Assembly (NCBI GenBank): GCA_029233925.1
Contig: JARGOX010000015.1
Span: 62,001 to 126,000, forward strand
DNA from: Rhizobiaceae bacterium
GTDB lineage: Bacteria > Pseudomonadota > Alphaproteobacteria > Rhizobiales > Rhizobiaceae
Reading direction: 5' to 3'
Length of the DNA: 64,000 bases
In this document: one piece after another, positions 54,145 through 62,309 of the stretch
Layout of the letters: the number at the start of each line of letters is the position of its first letter
Position numbering within the stretch: the first letter of the stretch is position 1
Made by a program: the position numbers and the translations under genes
The notes under the pieces: model-generated
Seen by the model: the letters and a program-made list of their open reading frames with translations, nothing else
What the model was told of the DNA's origin: nothing
Databases searched by the model: none

Positions 54145-55071
54145 CTATTTGTTCAAAGTAATCCATGAGGGTGGCAGGATGTCAGGGTTAATCAGCGACG
54201 GATCGGCAAACCATTGCTTTGGTGCAACAACGATTTTCTCAAGCGAAGGGTTTAACCAGGCGCCCCACCAGGAAAACGTGCTGTTGGCGATCACATGGTG
54301 CCTGCAGGCCGTCATCAGACGCAGATCTTCATAATTGTGATCGCCGTCATTGTGATCCATTACCCGGATTTCAAACGGAAGATCAAGATTGGCCTTCGCC
54401 CATTCGGGTTCATCTGAAAACACATAGAAAATTGGTTTTTCCGCCATGCGCTCGGAGATCAAAAGGGCCGCACTGCGATAATATTCCAGCGTGCATATCC
54501 CGTGTGCGGCATTGGCCTGCGGGTTGTCGACATAATCACCGCGTCGAATGTGCAGCGATACGGCTGGTAATCCAGCTATCTCTGCCAACAATTGTCCATT
54601 TTCGATATTCGGTTGCGTCTTGACCGACAATTCGGTGCGGATCTGTTCTTCAAAGTCTGCGAAGTGTTTTTCGGATTGCCAGTAACCGTGCAACCATACA
54701 TTGCCGCCCACTGTCATGATATCCGGGTTGAAATGATTGCCCTTTTGCCTGACCATCCTGGGTGACAGCTTGAATTTCCGCCAGATCAGATAACGTATCC
54801 ACTGTTTCTTTCTTGGCGGCAGTTTTCGCTCCGGCAGATCTGTGGAAACAACATTCAGGTGGTGCAAGCCGGGCTTTTGTCCTGCACCGGCAAAAAACTC
54901 CCGCTGATCCAAAACAATATCAGCATCATTGCGCAAGGCGATCGCGCGCGCGCAGGCGTATTGGAACATCTGATTGCCCAGACCACCAAAAATATGGGCG
55001 ACCACCTTGTCCCTGCCCGTCGATCCTTCGCTGACAGCATTTGCAGCCTTTTTCAATCCATCATCCCCCAT
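54145..55071 (-). CDS. Alpha-1,2-fucosyltransferase-type glycosyltransferase (GT11)
   Basis: A 308-residue GT11 protein. The start of the domain, VVAHIFGGLGNQMFQYACAR, is diagnostic. The donor-binding motif is VSLHIRRGDYVDNP, and the C-terminal motif is CRHHVIANSTFSWWGAWLN. GT11 enzymes transfer fucose from GDP-fucose to galactose, in an alpha-1,2 link, on lipopolysaccharide or capsule. The presence among four GT25 genes suggests that they act on the same outer-core or O-chain glycan. Synthesis genes for GDP-fucose are not in the window. The ATG at 55071 is followed by a short acidic lead not seen in typical GT11 proteins. Confidence 0.93.
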   Translation of the reverse strand: MGDDGLKKAANAVSEGSTGRDKVVAHIFGGLGNQMFQYACARAIALRNDADIVLDQREFFAGAGQKPGLHHLNVVSTDLPERKLPPRKKQWIRYLIWRKFKLSPRMVRQKGNHFNPDIMTVGGNVWLHGYWQSEKHFADFEEQIRTELSVKTQPNIENGQLLAEIAGLPAVSLHIRRGDYVDNPQANAAHGICTLEYYRSAALLISERMAEKPIFYVFSDEPEWAKANLDLPFEIRVMDHNDGDHNYEDLRLMTACRHHVIANSTFSWWGAWLNPSLEKIVVAPKQWFADPSLINPDILPPSWITLNK

Positions 55072-55085
55072 ACATAGCTGCGTGA

Positions 55086-55904
55086 TCAGTTTCCCGGACC
55101 GGAGTCAAATGGAATGACTTTGAAAACAGATATGCCTGTCAGGCGAAGTATGAATCGGCGTATGATTCTCAACACGCGCCACCCCTCTCTTTTGACCTTT
55201 TGCAGACCATGATATTTTCGGCGCGCAGGGTCAATATCGGCATTTTCTGCCCGATCCAGCTCCAATAGACTCTCAAAACCCACGGCCTGATCAGAGAGCA
55301 GAAAATCCTGAATGCAAGGCGCAGGATCGAGCTGATAGATTTTCAATCTGTCCGCTACACCCAAATTCGGATTGAACAGCAGTTCATCGGCGGGCTCGCA
55401 TCGATTCTGCGACAATTCAAACAAACGTCCGGCAGCTTTCTTGCTGACGAAATACCCACCACTTCCTCCATGTACGGAGCGTAGCAACCGCAATTGATAC
55501 CGCTCGACATGCCCCCCCGTGGCCACACTCACATCCGTTTTTTGCCCATGCGTTTCTGCTTTGACAATATCGGCATCGGGTGGGAACCAGTCACTCGAGT
55601 CAAACAATGCTTTGGCACTGGTTGAAAAGTGGACGTCATCCTCCGCAACAAAGGCCCATAGATCCGGGCCGGCAGACACGGCCCGCCAGGCAGCGCGGTG
55701 GCTGAGAAAACAACCGATCTCTCCGGGACCCATTGCATAACGGCCACTGCTCGCCTTTAAAATCTGCTGTTTTTCTGCTGACGGAATTGTTTTACCCTCA
55801 ATGGCCGCCACACGCACCAGATCAACACCCAGCGACTCTGCATTGCCTGCAAACCACTTCAATCGGTCAGTAGAACGGTCGAGGTTGATCAGATAGCATT
55901 TCAT
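55086..55904 (-). CDS. Glycosyltransferase family 25 (LPS-type) protein, copy D
   Basis: A 272-residue GT25 enzyme. The start is MKCYLINLDRSTDRLKWFAG, followed by GEIGCFLSHRAAWRAVS, FVAEDDVHFSTSAK and VHGGSGGYFVSKKAAGRLF. It resembles copy B in motif detail and in orientation. GC content is higher than in copies A-C, so it may be the older or more adapted member. It lies 14 bp upstream of the fucosyltransferase gene on the same strand, so these two may be cotranscribed. ATG 55904 gives the family N-terminus. Confidence 0.9.
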   Translation of the reverse strand: MKCYLINLDRSTDRLKWFAGNAESLGVDLVRVAAIEGKTIPSAEKQQILKASSGRYAMGPGEIGCFLSHRAAWRAVSAGPDLWAFVAEDDVHFSTSAKALFDSSDWFPPDADIVKAETHGQKTDVSVATGGHVERYQLRLLRSVHGGSGGYFVSKKAAGRLFELSQNRCEPADELLFNPNLGVADRLKIYQLDPAPCIQDFLLSDQAVGFESLLELDRAENADIDPARRKYHGLQKVKREGWRVLRIIRRFILRLTGISVFKVIPFDSGPGN

Positions 55905-56111
55905 CTCAGTTCGAACTCCGAAACAACACAGTCTCATATGCCCGGCAATATCTATGTTGATGCATTTGCAAAAGATAGACTTTTACGAAACGAATGCCAT
56001 ATCAGGATTTCTCCTAAAGGTAATGTCGCCCTTACAACCCGCCCCATTCAACAGGTGAACGCTGGCACCCGCGCCAATTGCCAGGTGTGCACCTGTTGGT
56101 TTTCAGGCGTC

Positions 56112-57569
56112 TTACACCACTTCGCGTGGCAAAATGACCGTCGCAATCAAACCACGTTCGCTGTCATTTTTTAATGTCAGTGTTCCGCCATGGGCGTGAA
56201 TATTCGAGCGCGCAATGGCCAGCCCCAAACCAATACCGCCCGTGTCTTCATTGCGCGACGTTTCCAGACGAATGAATGGCTCAAAAACACCTTCGATGGC
56301 ATCGTCAGGAATCCCGGGACCGGTATCTGTCACGGTGATGGTCACGGTTTTTTCGTCTGCCCAATATCCGACGTTCGCTTCATTGCCATAACGAACACCA
56401 TTGTCGATGAGATTGCGCAGTGCCCGTTTCATCGACATCGGATGCAGAGCGACAATGGTGCGCTCCTTGTCTTTGCCGGACTGTGATTGAACAAGGCTGA
56501 CTTTCTGTCCCATGTCCTGGTAATCGGTCACGATCGCATCAAGGAATTCACCCAGGTCCACGCGGCTTGGCGCCTCCCGTTTGGCGTCATCACGGGCAAA
56601 GGAAAGCGTTGCCTCCACCATGCGCTGCATTTCATCAAGCGTGAGTATGATCCGATTGCGATTTTCCTCGTCCTCGATAAATTCGGCGCGAATCCTCAAA
56701 GAGGTAATCGGCGTGCGCAGGTCATGGCTGACGGCTGCAAGCATGCGTGTGCGGTCCTGAACGTATCGTGTCAATCGCTCCTGCATGGTATTGAATGCCT
56801 GAATGGCACTTCTGACCTCCGGTGGTCCTGCCTCCGAAATGCTCTCGCCGTGACCGCCGCGCCCCAGTTGATCGGCCGCCAGCGCCAGGGTTTGCAGTGG
56901 CCGGGTCAACCGACGAACTGTAAATGCAATAATGACAATGACGGCGATGGCCATGATTGCGACAGAAAAGAACAGACGCAACAGTGAACTGCGCTGCAGG
57001 TTCAGGCTGGCCGCCATATTCAGCCACCGACCACTATCGAGTTGAACCGACAAGGCCACCACCAGCGGCACATCGCGTTTTGCACCGTCTCGTTTCTTGG
57101 TACCCGCACCCTCGTGCGGTGGTGGGCGGTTCGGACGTTGCGAACGTTGTGTGCGATGATATCTCGGTACCGAAATATTCCGCCCTATCTCGGTGCGGAT
57201 TTCCCGCTCGGAGCCAATTTCACCGGCAAGGCGTTGCCGGATACGCAGATCAACGGCATTGGTCCCGCTATTATCGATCACCGGTTTGTCTGATATCCAG
57301 TAGTAGAGCAGCGGGCTGGAGGCCGCCTGCCTGATTTGTTCGTGCAAATCCACCGGCGTCGTATTCAGCAGTTCCACAAGAGCCGCCGTGCGCGAGACGA
57401 CCGTTCCACCGGTCAATTCCAGCAGAGCTGCCCGTCGTTCATCGGTAAACAGCCAGAGTGTAAAAACCTGCGAGATGACAATGGCGCCCAGAATTAAGGC
57501 AATCAGCTGCCCCGCTAGACTGCGCGGCAGCAAGGACACGCCTCTCCAATTTGCAAACCAGGTCATCAT
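56112..57569 (-). CDS. Sensor histidine kinase, EnvZ-type
   Basis: A 485-residue inner-membrane kinase. Two membrane helices (about residues 20-40 and 200-220) flank a periplasmic sensor domain with an Arg/Pro/basic insertion near residues 140-170. A HAMP linker follows (TVRRLTRPLQTLALAADQLG). The dimerisation box is LAAVSHDLRTPITSLRIRAE, with His as phospho-acceptor. The ATPase domain has RALRNLIDNGVRYG, VTDTGPGIPDDA and GGIGLGLAIARSNIHAHGG. It follows the OmpR-type gene with an ATGA overlap and should phosphorylate that regulator. The signal is unknown; the divergent EF-hand gene suggests a cation or envelope signal. Confidence 0.92.
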   Translation of the reverse strand: MMTWFANWRGVSLLPRSLAGQLIALILGAIVISQVFTLWLFTDERRAALLELTGGTVVSRTAALVELLNTTPVDLHEQIRQAASSPLLYYWISDKPVIDNSGTNAVDLRIRQRLAGEIGSEREIRTEIGRNISVPRYHRTQRSQRPNRPPPHEGAGTKKRDGAKRDVPLVVALSVQLDSGRWLNMAASLNLQRSSLLRLFFSVAIMAIAVIVIIAFTVRRLTRPLQTLALAADQLGRGGHGESISEAGPPEVRSAIQAFNTMQERLTRYVQDRTRMLAAVSHDLRTPITSLRIRAEFIEDEENRNRIILTLDEMQRMVEATLSFARDDAKREAPSRVDLGEFLDAIVTDYQDMGQKVSLVQSQSGKDKERTIVALHPMSMKRALRNLIDNGVRYGNEANVGYWADEKTVTITVTDTGPGIPDDAIEGVFEPFIRLETSRNEDTGGIGLGLAIARSNIHAHGGTLTLKNDSERGLIATVILPREVV

Positions 57570-58294
57570 AGCTCAGGGTCCCTGACATCTGCCGTAAATG
57601 TGTAGCCGCCGCCCCAGACGGTTTTGATCAGATGCGGGTTTTTGGCATCACCTTCAATTTTGCGGCGCAGCCGGCTGACCTGGTTATCAATGGAACGATC
57701 AAAAATATTCGGGCTTCGTCCTGATGTCAGATCAAGAAGCTGATCGCGCGACAGAACCATTTTAGGGCGCTTCAAAAAGGCAACCAGCAATTGGAATTCA
57801 CCGGTCGACAACGGTGTTATGACGTCATCCTTGCCGACAAGATGGCGACGCGACAAATCCAGAACCCAGTCATCAAAGGCCAGCTTCTCGCTCAAAACGG
57901 GGTCGCGATCCTTGGAAACAAGCGCCGTACGACGTAACACCGCCCGGATACGCGCCAGCAATTCGCGCGGGTTGAACGGTTTTGTCACATAATCATCCGC
58001 ACCGATTTCGAGCCCGACAACGCGGTCGGTATCTTCCGCCATGGCCGTCAGCAGGATCACGGGCGCACCATTGCTTTCAACCAGGTGGCGGCAAAGCGAC
58101 AGGCCATCTTCGCCGGGCATCATTACATCCAGCACCACGAGATCCACGGATGCCGCGTTGAGCATCTTGCGCGCCTGGGCAGCACTGTCGGCCATGGAAG
58201 CTCTCATGCCATTCTTGATGAGATAGCGCGCCAGCGTCTCACGGATATCGCGATGATCGTCAACGACAAGGATATGGGGACTCGTTTCACTCAT
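57566..58294 (-). CDS. OmpR/PhoB-type response regulator
   Basis: A 242-residue two-domain regulator. The receiver has the acidic pair in ILVVDDHRDIRETL, the phospho-Asp in DLVVLDVMMPGEDG, the Thr in VILLTAMAED and the Lys in DDYVTKPFNPRELLARIRA. The C-terminal winged helix has PLSTGEFQLLVAFLKRPKMV, RSPNIFDRSIDNQVSRLRRK and the wing IKTVWGGGYTFTA. ATG 58294 begins the conserved domain; upstream in-frame codons look untranslated. It is transcribed with the kinase gene, and repeats in the divergent promoter region are candidate binding sites. Confidence 0.93.
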   Translation of the reverse strand: MSETSPHILVVDDHRDIRETLARYLIKNGMRASMADSAAQARKMLNAASVDLVVLDVMMPGEDGLSLCRHLVESNGAPVILLTAMAEDTDRVVGLEIGADDYVTKPFNPRELLARIRAVLRRTALVSKDRDPVLSEKLAFDDWVLDLSRRHLVGKDDVITPLSTGEFQLLVAFLKRPKMVLSRDQLLDLTSGRSPNIFDRSIDNQVSRLRRKIEGDAKNPHLIKTVWGGGYTFTADVRDPEL

Positions 58295-58405
58295 GGATTT
58301 TTCAATTCTTTTTGCGGCAACAATGAACTCTTGCACCAACACGTAAACGCTCCGTGCCACTGCGGGAAATTGAAATTGTAACAAAATGTATCAATTCCCG
58401 GTACC

Positions 58406-58454
58406 GCGACACTTGGCGACACATTGATGCTTTCTGCATCGTATTTTTGCGACA
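58406..58454. promoter_or_regulatory. Tandem GCGACA repeats, candidate response-regulator sites
   Basis: GCGACAC occurs at 58406-58412 and 58416-58422, exactly 10 bp apart, as expected for a head-to-tail OmpR-type dimer. A third GCGACA begins at 58449. They lie between the OmpR-type gene and the divergent EF-hand gene, so both may be controlled from here. Confidence 0.5.
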
Positions 58455-58505
58455 AGTGCACCCTATCTTCAGATCATCGCAACACGAAACCAAAGGACAT
58501 CAGCA

Positions 58506-59516
58506 ATGAAAACCTCCCACAAAATCGCTATTACAGCACTGGCTGGCACATTTCTGGCCGCAGGCATCGCACCGACACTGGCAGACAAGAATGCACAGGG
58601 TAACGGGTACAATGCCGAGAAGCGGATGGGCCATGGAAGTTACAATGGGCATGGCGACCGTTACGGAATGAAGGGTGGCCACGGCATGAAGGGTGAACAC
58701 GGCATGAGGGGCGGTCGTGGCATGAAAATGGCATTCGAGCGTTTCGATGCAAACAAGGACGGCATCATTACCCAGGAGGAAGTCGATGCTGTGATCGTCA
58801 CGCGTTTCAATACGGCTGCTGGAGACGATAGCACAATTACGCTTGAAGAATTTCGCACCGTCTGGTTGGAAAAATCACGCGATCGCATGGTTCGGGCCTT
58901 TCAGCGGCTGGATCGCGACGGCGATGGTAACATCGCAGAACAGGAATCCGACAATGCAGCAGACCGGATGTTCAGCCGCCTTGACCGTGACGGCAATGGT
59001 GAATTGACCCGCCCTGCTCCAGCGGACAAGAAAGCCGCGGGTGAGCGGAAGGAACCCGGTGAAAGATCTGGTAAAATGGCGCATCATCGCGGCTCGGGTC
59101 ATCACGGCAAAGGTGGCCGAGGAACAGCCATGCTGATGGAACGTTTTGACATCGACAAGGATGGCAAGATTACCCGCGCCGAATTCGATGAAGTGCGCAC
59201 TGGTGTCTTTGGCAAGGCTGATGCCGATGGCAGCAATTCTGTCTCACTGGAAGAATTCGTAACCGTCTGGCAGGACATGCACAGTGACAGGATTGTCCGT
59301 TCTTTCCAGAAGCTTGACTCAGATGGCAATCTGTCCGTGACGGCTGAGGAATACGGCGCACGCACCAGCGACTTTGTCAAAGACCACGATCGCAATGGCG
59401 ACGGCGTGATCACCAAGGCCGACAGGAAGGGGGGGAAACACCACGGCATGAAGAAGGGCAGGTCCATGGACAAGCAGGGCTTTGGCCATGGTCAGAAGCC
59501 TGAAATGGAAAAATGA
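58506..59516 (+). CDS. Exported protein with eight EF-hand-like loops
   Basis: A 336-residue periplasmic or secreted protein. A signal peptide ends at about ATLADKN. A Gly/His/Met-rich segment (about 40-75) follows. Then come eight EF-hand-like loops in four pairs: DANKDGIITQEE, a degenerate one (AAGDDSTITLEE), DRDGDGNIAEQE, DRDGNGELTRPA, DIDKDGKITRAE, DADGSNSVSLEE, DSDGNLSVTAEE and DRNGDGVITKAD. A second His/Gly-rich spacer (HHRGSGHHGKGG) separates the two halves, and the C-terminus is also His/Met/Lys-rich. This points to calcium binding plus possible transition-metal binding. It is divergent from a two-component system that may control it. A GC-rich hairpin follows. Confidence 0.88.
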   Translation: MKTSHKIAITALAGTFLAAGIAPTLADKNAQGNGYNAEKRMGHGSYNGHGDRYGMKGGHGMKGEHGMRGGRGMKMAFERFDANKDGIITQEEVDAVIVTRFNTAAGDDSTITLEEFRTVWLEKSRDRMVRAFQRLDRDGDGNIAEQESDNAADRMFSRLDRDGNGELTRPAPADKKAAGERKEPGERSGKMAHHRGSGHHGKGGRGTAMLMERFDIDKDGKITRAEFDEVRTGVFGKADADGSNSVSLEEFVTVWQDMHSDRIVRSFQKLDSDGNLSVTAEEYGARTSDFVKDHDRNGDGVITKADRKGGKHHGMKKGRSMDKQGFGHGQKPEMEK

Positions 59517-59824
59517 TCGGTCGCCAGACCTGTTGAAACGATGAAACCCGGCGTGCGGGAAATCTGACCCGGTCGAGTTAAATCCACTATGGCCCGGCCT
59601 TTCGGCCGGGCCATTCCTGGTGGAGCCCCCTGCTTTTGCACCGATTCTATTGCGCGGTCCGGGCGCAAAGCAGTCCGATTCCCCGACCAGAATTTTATGA
59701 TCGAAAGAAATGATATCGCAGGACGTCTTTCTCGAGCGGATGGAAATCCTGCCGGAAGACTGACCGCGCCAATTCCAATCATATCTGGACACCAAACGAG
59801 CAGTTCAAGACTCCCATTCGGCAC
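59517..59824. other. Intergenic region with GC-rich hairpin
   Basis: 308 bp between the EF-hand gene and the sugar-ATPase remnant. Apart from the hairpin at 59591-59612, nothing was recognised. Upstream parts of a sugar ABC operon may have been deleted here. Confidence 0.4.
59591..59612 (+). terminator. GC-rich hairpin after the EF-hand gene
   Basis: GGCCCGGCC (59591-59599) pairs perfectly with GGCCGGGCC (59604-59612) around a TTTC loop. No T run follows, so termination may be weak or the structure may have another role. Confidence 0.6.
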
Positions 59825-60097
59825 ATGGCGCGGTCCATTGCGGACAACATAGTTTGTAAAAGTGAGTTGCCCCGACCGGGTTGGTCACTGGAACTCATTT
59901 CGGATGTCAATTCAGTCGGATTGCCGATTGAACTGTTATCGCATAATATGCCTCATGTATTCAAAATGGCAGACAGAATACACATCCACAGACTGGGGCG
60001 AAGACTGTGTGTCATCGATCCGAAAGAGCATTCCATGTCAGATGCCGTTGCCTATATGACCGGTGCAAAAACACCGGAGACAATGAGCGCAGCATGA
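59825..60097 (+). pseudogene. frcA: 3' remnant of a ribose/fructose-type sugar ABC ATPase gene (frcA-like)
   Basis: This 90-codon stretch encodes only the C-terminal end of a sugar ABC ATPase. LELISDVNSVGLPIELLSHN, then MPHVFKMADRIHIHRLGRRL and MSDAVAYMTGAK correspond to the end of FrcA-type proteins, with the switch-histidine motif (LLSHNMPHVF) but no Walker A, signature or Walker B. The first ~20 codons do not match the family. So a deletion has removed most of frcA and any frcBC genes upstream, leaving the tail joined to unrelated sequence. Its stop overlaps the next ATG as ATGA, which preserves the original coupling to the kinase gene. The tail could still be translated but cannot act as an ATPase. 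Confidence 0.8.
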
Positions 60098-60732
60098 TAA
60101 CCGAATCCTTTGAAGATGTCATGGAGACCCTGTTGCGTTGTGCAAAGCACCGCGACCGTTGCCTGGTGGCGATCGCCGGGCCACCCGGGGTTGGAAAATC
60201 CACATTGTCAGGCCGATTGCAGAAGCAATTGGTTGCCAGGGGGCTGAACACGTCCATTGTCCAGATGGACGGTTTTCACCTCGACAATACCGTCCTGGAT
60301 CAGCGCAAAATACGTGACCGCAAGGGTGCTCCCGAAACATTCGACGCTTCGGCATTTGTATGGCTCATCGCGCGTTTGCGCAGCGGATCATCCGATATTC
60401 CAGTTCCGGAATTTGACCGTAATGCCGATTGCGTCCGGCACGATTCCGGCATTGTTGCGAAGAACTGCCAGATCGTGCTGATTGAGGGCAACTATCTGCT
60501 TCTCAACGCTTATCCCTGGAGCCATGCCCATTCCCTGTTTGATTGCAGCCTGTTCCTGACAGCCTCGACAGACGTGCTGGAAAAAAGGCTGATATCCCGA
60601 TGGCTTGAATTGGGCCTCGACAGGCAAACCGCAGAAACAAAGGCGTTCCACAACGACATTCCCAATGCCATGCGTGTGCTGCAGCAATCGCGCAAGGCGG
60701 ATATCACCTATCAGCCAAGCGAACTGGCTTAA
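60094..60732 (+). CDS. FrcK-like P-loop sugar/nucleoside kinase
   Basis: A 212-residue P-loop kinase of the uridine-kinase/phosphoribulokinase group. Walker A is AIAGPPGVGKSTLSGRL; a later QMDGFHLDN matches the substrate-binding acidic loop of the group; and IVLIEGNYLLLN is the Walker B-like strand. Rhizobial frcK encodes such a kinase in the fructose transport operon, and the preceding ATPase remnant supports that origin. Its substrate is not firmly known. The ATG overlaps the remnant's stop codon. With frcBCA lost, expression may depend on a new upstream promoter, and the gene may be on the way to loss, though no defect is seen. Confidence 0.85.
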   Translation: MITESFEDVMETLLRCAKHRDRCLVAIAGPPGVGKSTLSGRLQKQLVARGLNTSIVQMDGFHLDNTVLDQRKIRDRKGAPETFDASAFVWLIARLRSGSSDIPVPEFDRNADCVRHDSGIVAKNCQIVLIEGNYLLLNAYPWSHAHSLFDCSLFLTASTDVLEKRLISRWLELGLDRQTAETKAFHNDIPNAMRVLQQSRKADITYQPSELA

Positions 60733-60884
60733 TACACTGATTTCAGAGCGGTTCAATGCAACTTTTGCGCGCGCAGATGTGTCAGTTCCGTGAGGATAAT
60801 TATCCTCCCTGCCCCGGCTTTTGCGGTTTCGCGTACGCCTAATTTATGGCTTGACAGGATTAATGCCAAGTCTCATTGTATGGA

Positions 60885-60898
60885 TGTAATCGATTACA
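60885..60898. promoter_or_regulatory. LacI-type operator before the sugar ABC operon
   Basis: TGTAATCGATTACA is a perfect 14-bp palindrome with the central CG typical of LacI-family sites. It follows a TTGACA hexamer at 60851-60856 by 28 bp, a place suited to repression. A weaker related site with the core AATCGATT lies at 60920-60927. No LacI-type gene is in the window. Confidence 0.7.
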
Positions 60899-60995
60899 AA
60901 GCGTCAATTTCGTGATGTAAATCGATTATTGTTTCGTGGCCTTTTTCAGGTCAGTCGGGCGCGTCGGGAGAACGGCGCCTATTTGGGAGGTTTCT

Positions 60996-62237
60996 ATGCG
61001 TGGAATTAGGACAGTACTTGCTGCAACCACAATGCTTGCCGGGATTGGTGCGGCATCCGCAACCGATCTGGAGGTAACACATTGGTGGACATCCGGTGGC
61101 GAAGCTGCGGCAGTGAAAGTGTTTGCAGATGCATTCAATGCGACAGGCAACAATTGGGTTGATGGCGCGATTGCCGGCGGCGGCAACGCCCGCCCCATCA
61201 TCATCAGCCGTATTACTGGCGGTGACCCGATGGGTGCTACCCAGTTGAATACCGGTCGCGATGCTGAAGATCTCGTCAAGGCCGGATTGATGACGGACCT
61301 GACAGAACTCGCAGAAAAAGAAGGCTGGGCCGATTTTATCCGCCCTGCGAAGCTGCTCGACAGCTGCCGCTTTGAAGGAAAAATCTATTGCGTTCCGGTC
61401 AATATCCACTCTTTCCAATGGATGTGGATGAATCGCGGCGTTTATGAGGACAACGGTCTGGCAGTTCCGACAAACTGGACTGAATTTGTTGCATCGGCCC
61501 CGGCTCTGCGTGAAAAGGGTGTTATCCCTCTGGCAGTGGGCGGCGAGCCTTGGCAGATCAATGGCATGTCCGGTGTGTTCATGGTCGCTTTGGGCGGCGT
61601 AGACCTTTACCGGCAGATCAACGCGCAAAAGAGCGCCGAAGCTGCTGCAAGTCCTGAAATGACCGAAGTGTTTGAAGCGATCTCAGCTGCCCGCGGGATG
61701 GTTGACGATGGATTTGTTGGTCGGGCATGGAACGATGCTGCCAATATGGTCATCACCGGCAAGGCCGGCGCGCAGATCATGGGTGACTGGGCACAGGGTG
61801 AATTCAGTGTCGCCGGTTTGACTGCCGGCAAGGAATACGATTGCCTTCCCGGTCTTGGCATGCACCCGGCGCTCGATACCGGTGGCGATGCCTTTTATTT
61901 TCCAAAACCGGCAGATGACAATCCGGAAATCGTCAAGGCACAGCTTGAGATGGCTTCCATGCTTGTCTCGAAAGAGGTTCAGGTCAACTTCAACCTGAAG
62001 AAGGGCTCTCTGCCTATCCGTGGGGACATTGATCTGGCTGCAGCAAATGCCTGCATGCAAAAGGGTCTCGTCATTCTCGAAAATCCTGACAATATTCTGC
62101 CCTCCGGTGAGCAGACATGGTCATCCGATACACAGGGACAGTTTGAAGACCTCTGGGTCGAGTTCTTCAATGATCCTGGCATGTCGGTTGATGAAGCTCA
62201 GGAACGTTTTGTCGAGATCGTCGAAAACGCCGACTAA
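60996..62237 (+). CDS. Sugar ABC transporter periplasmic binding protein (glucose/mannose GtsA-type)
   Basis: A 413-residue family-1 solute-binding protein. A signal peptide ends at about GAASATDLEV. The mature N-terminus EVTHWWTSGGEAAAVKVFAD, together with GGGNARPIIISRITGG, IYCVPVNIHSFQWMWMN, LAVGGEPWQINGMS and GKAGAQIMGDWAQGEF, corresponds to glucose- or mannose-type binding proteins such as GtsA. Several Trp residues fit stacking on a sugar ring. GGGAGG precedes ATG 60996. It is the first gene of the operon, with two permease genes following, and it lies under a LacI-type palindrome. The exact sugar is not determined. Confidence 0.88.
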   Translation: MRGIRTVLAATTMLAGIGAASATDLEVTHWWTSGGEAAAVKVFADAFNATGNNWVDGAIAGGGNARPIIISRITGGDPMGATQLNTGRDAEDLVKAGLMTDLTELAEKEGWADFIRPAKLLDSCRFEGKIYCVPVNIHSFQWMWMNRGVYEDNGLAVPTNWTEFVASAPALREKGVIPLAVGGEPWQINGMSGVFMVALGGVDLYRQINAQKSAEAAASPEMTEVFEAISAARGMVDDGFVGRAWNDAANMVITGKAGAQIMGDWAQGEFSVAGLTAGKEYDCLPGLGMHPALDTGGDAFYFPKPADDNPEIVKAQLEMASMLVSKEVQVNFNLKKGSLPIRGDIDLAAANACMQKGLVILENPDNILPSGEQTWSSDTQGQFEDLWVEFFNDPGMSVDEAQERFVEIVENAD

Positions 62238-62309
62238 TCCGCAATTGGCGTCTCGAAGACAGGGAACCGGTCGTTTTGCGACTGGTTCTCTCCTCCCCGG
62301 AGCAAAACA

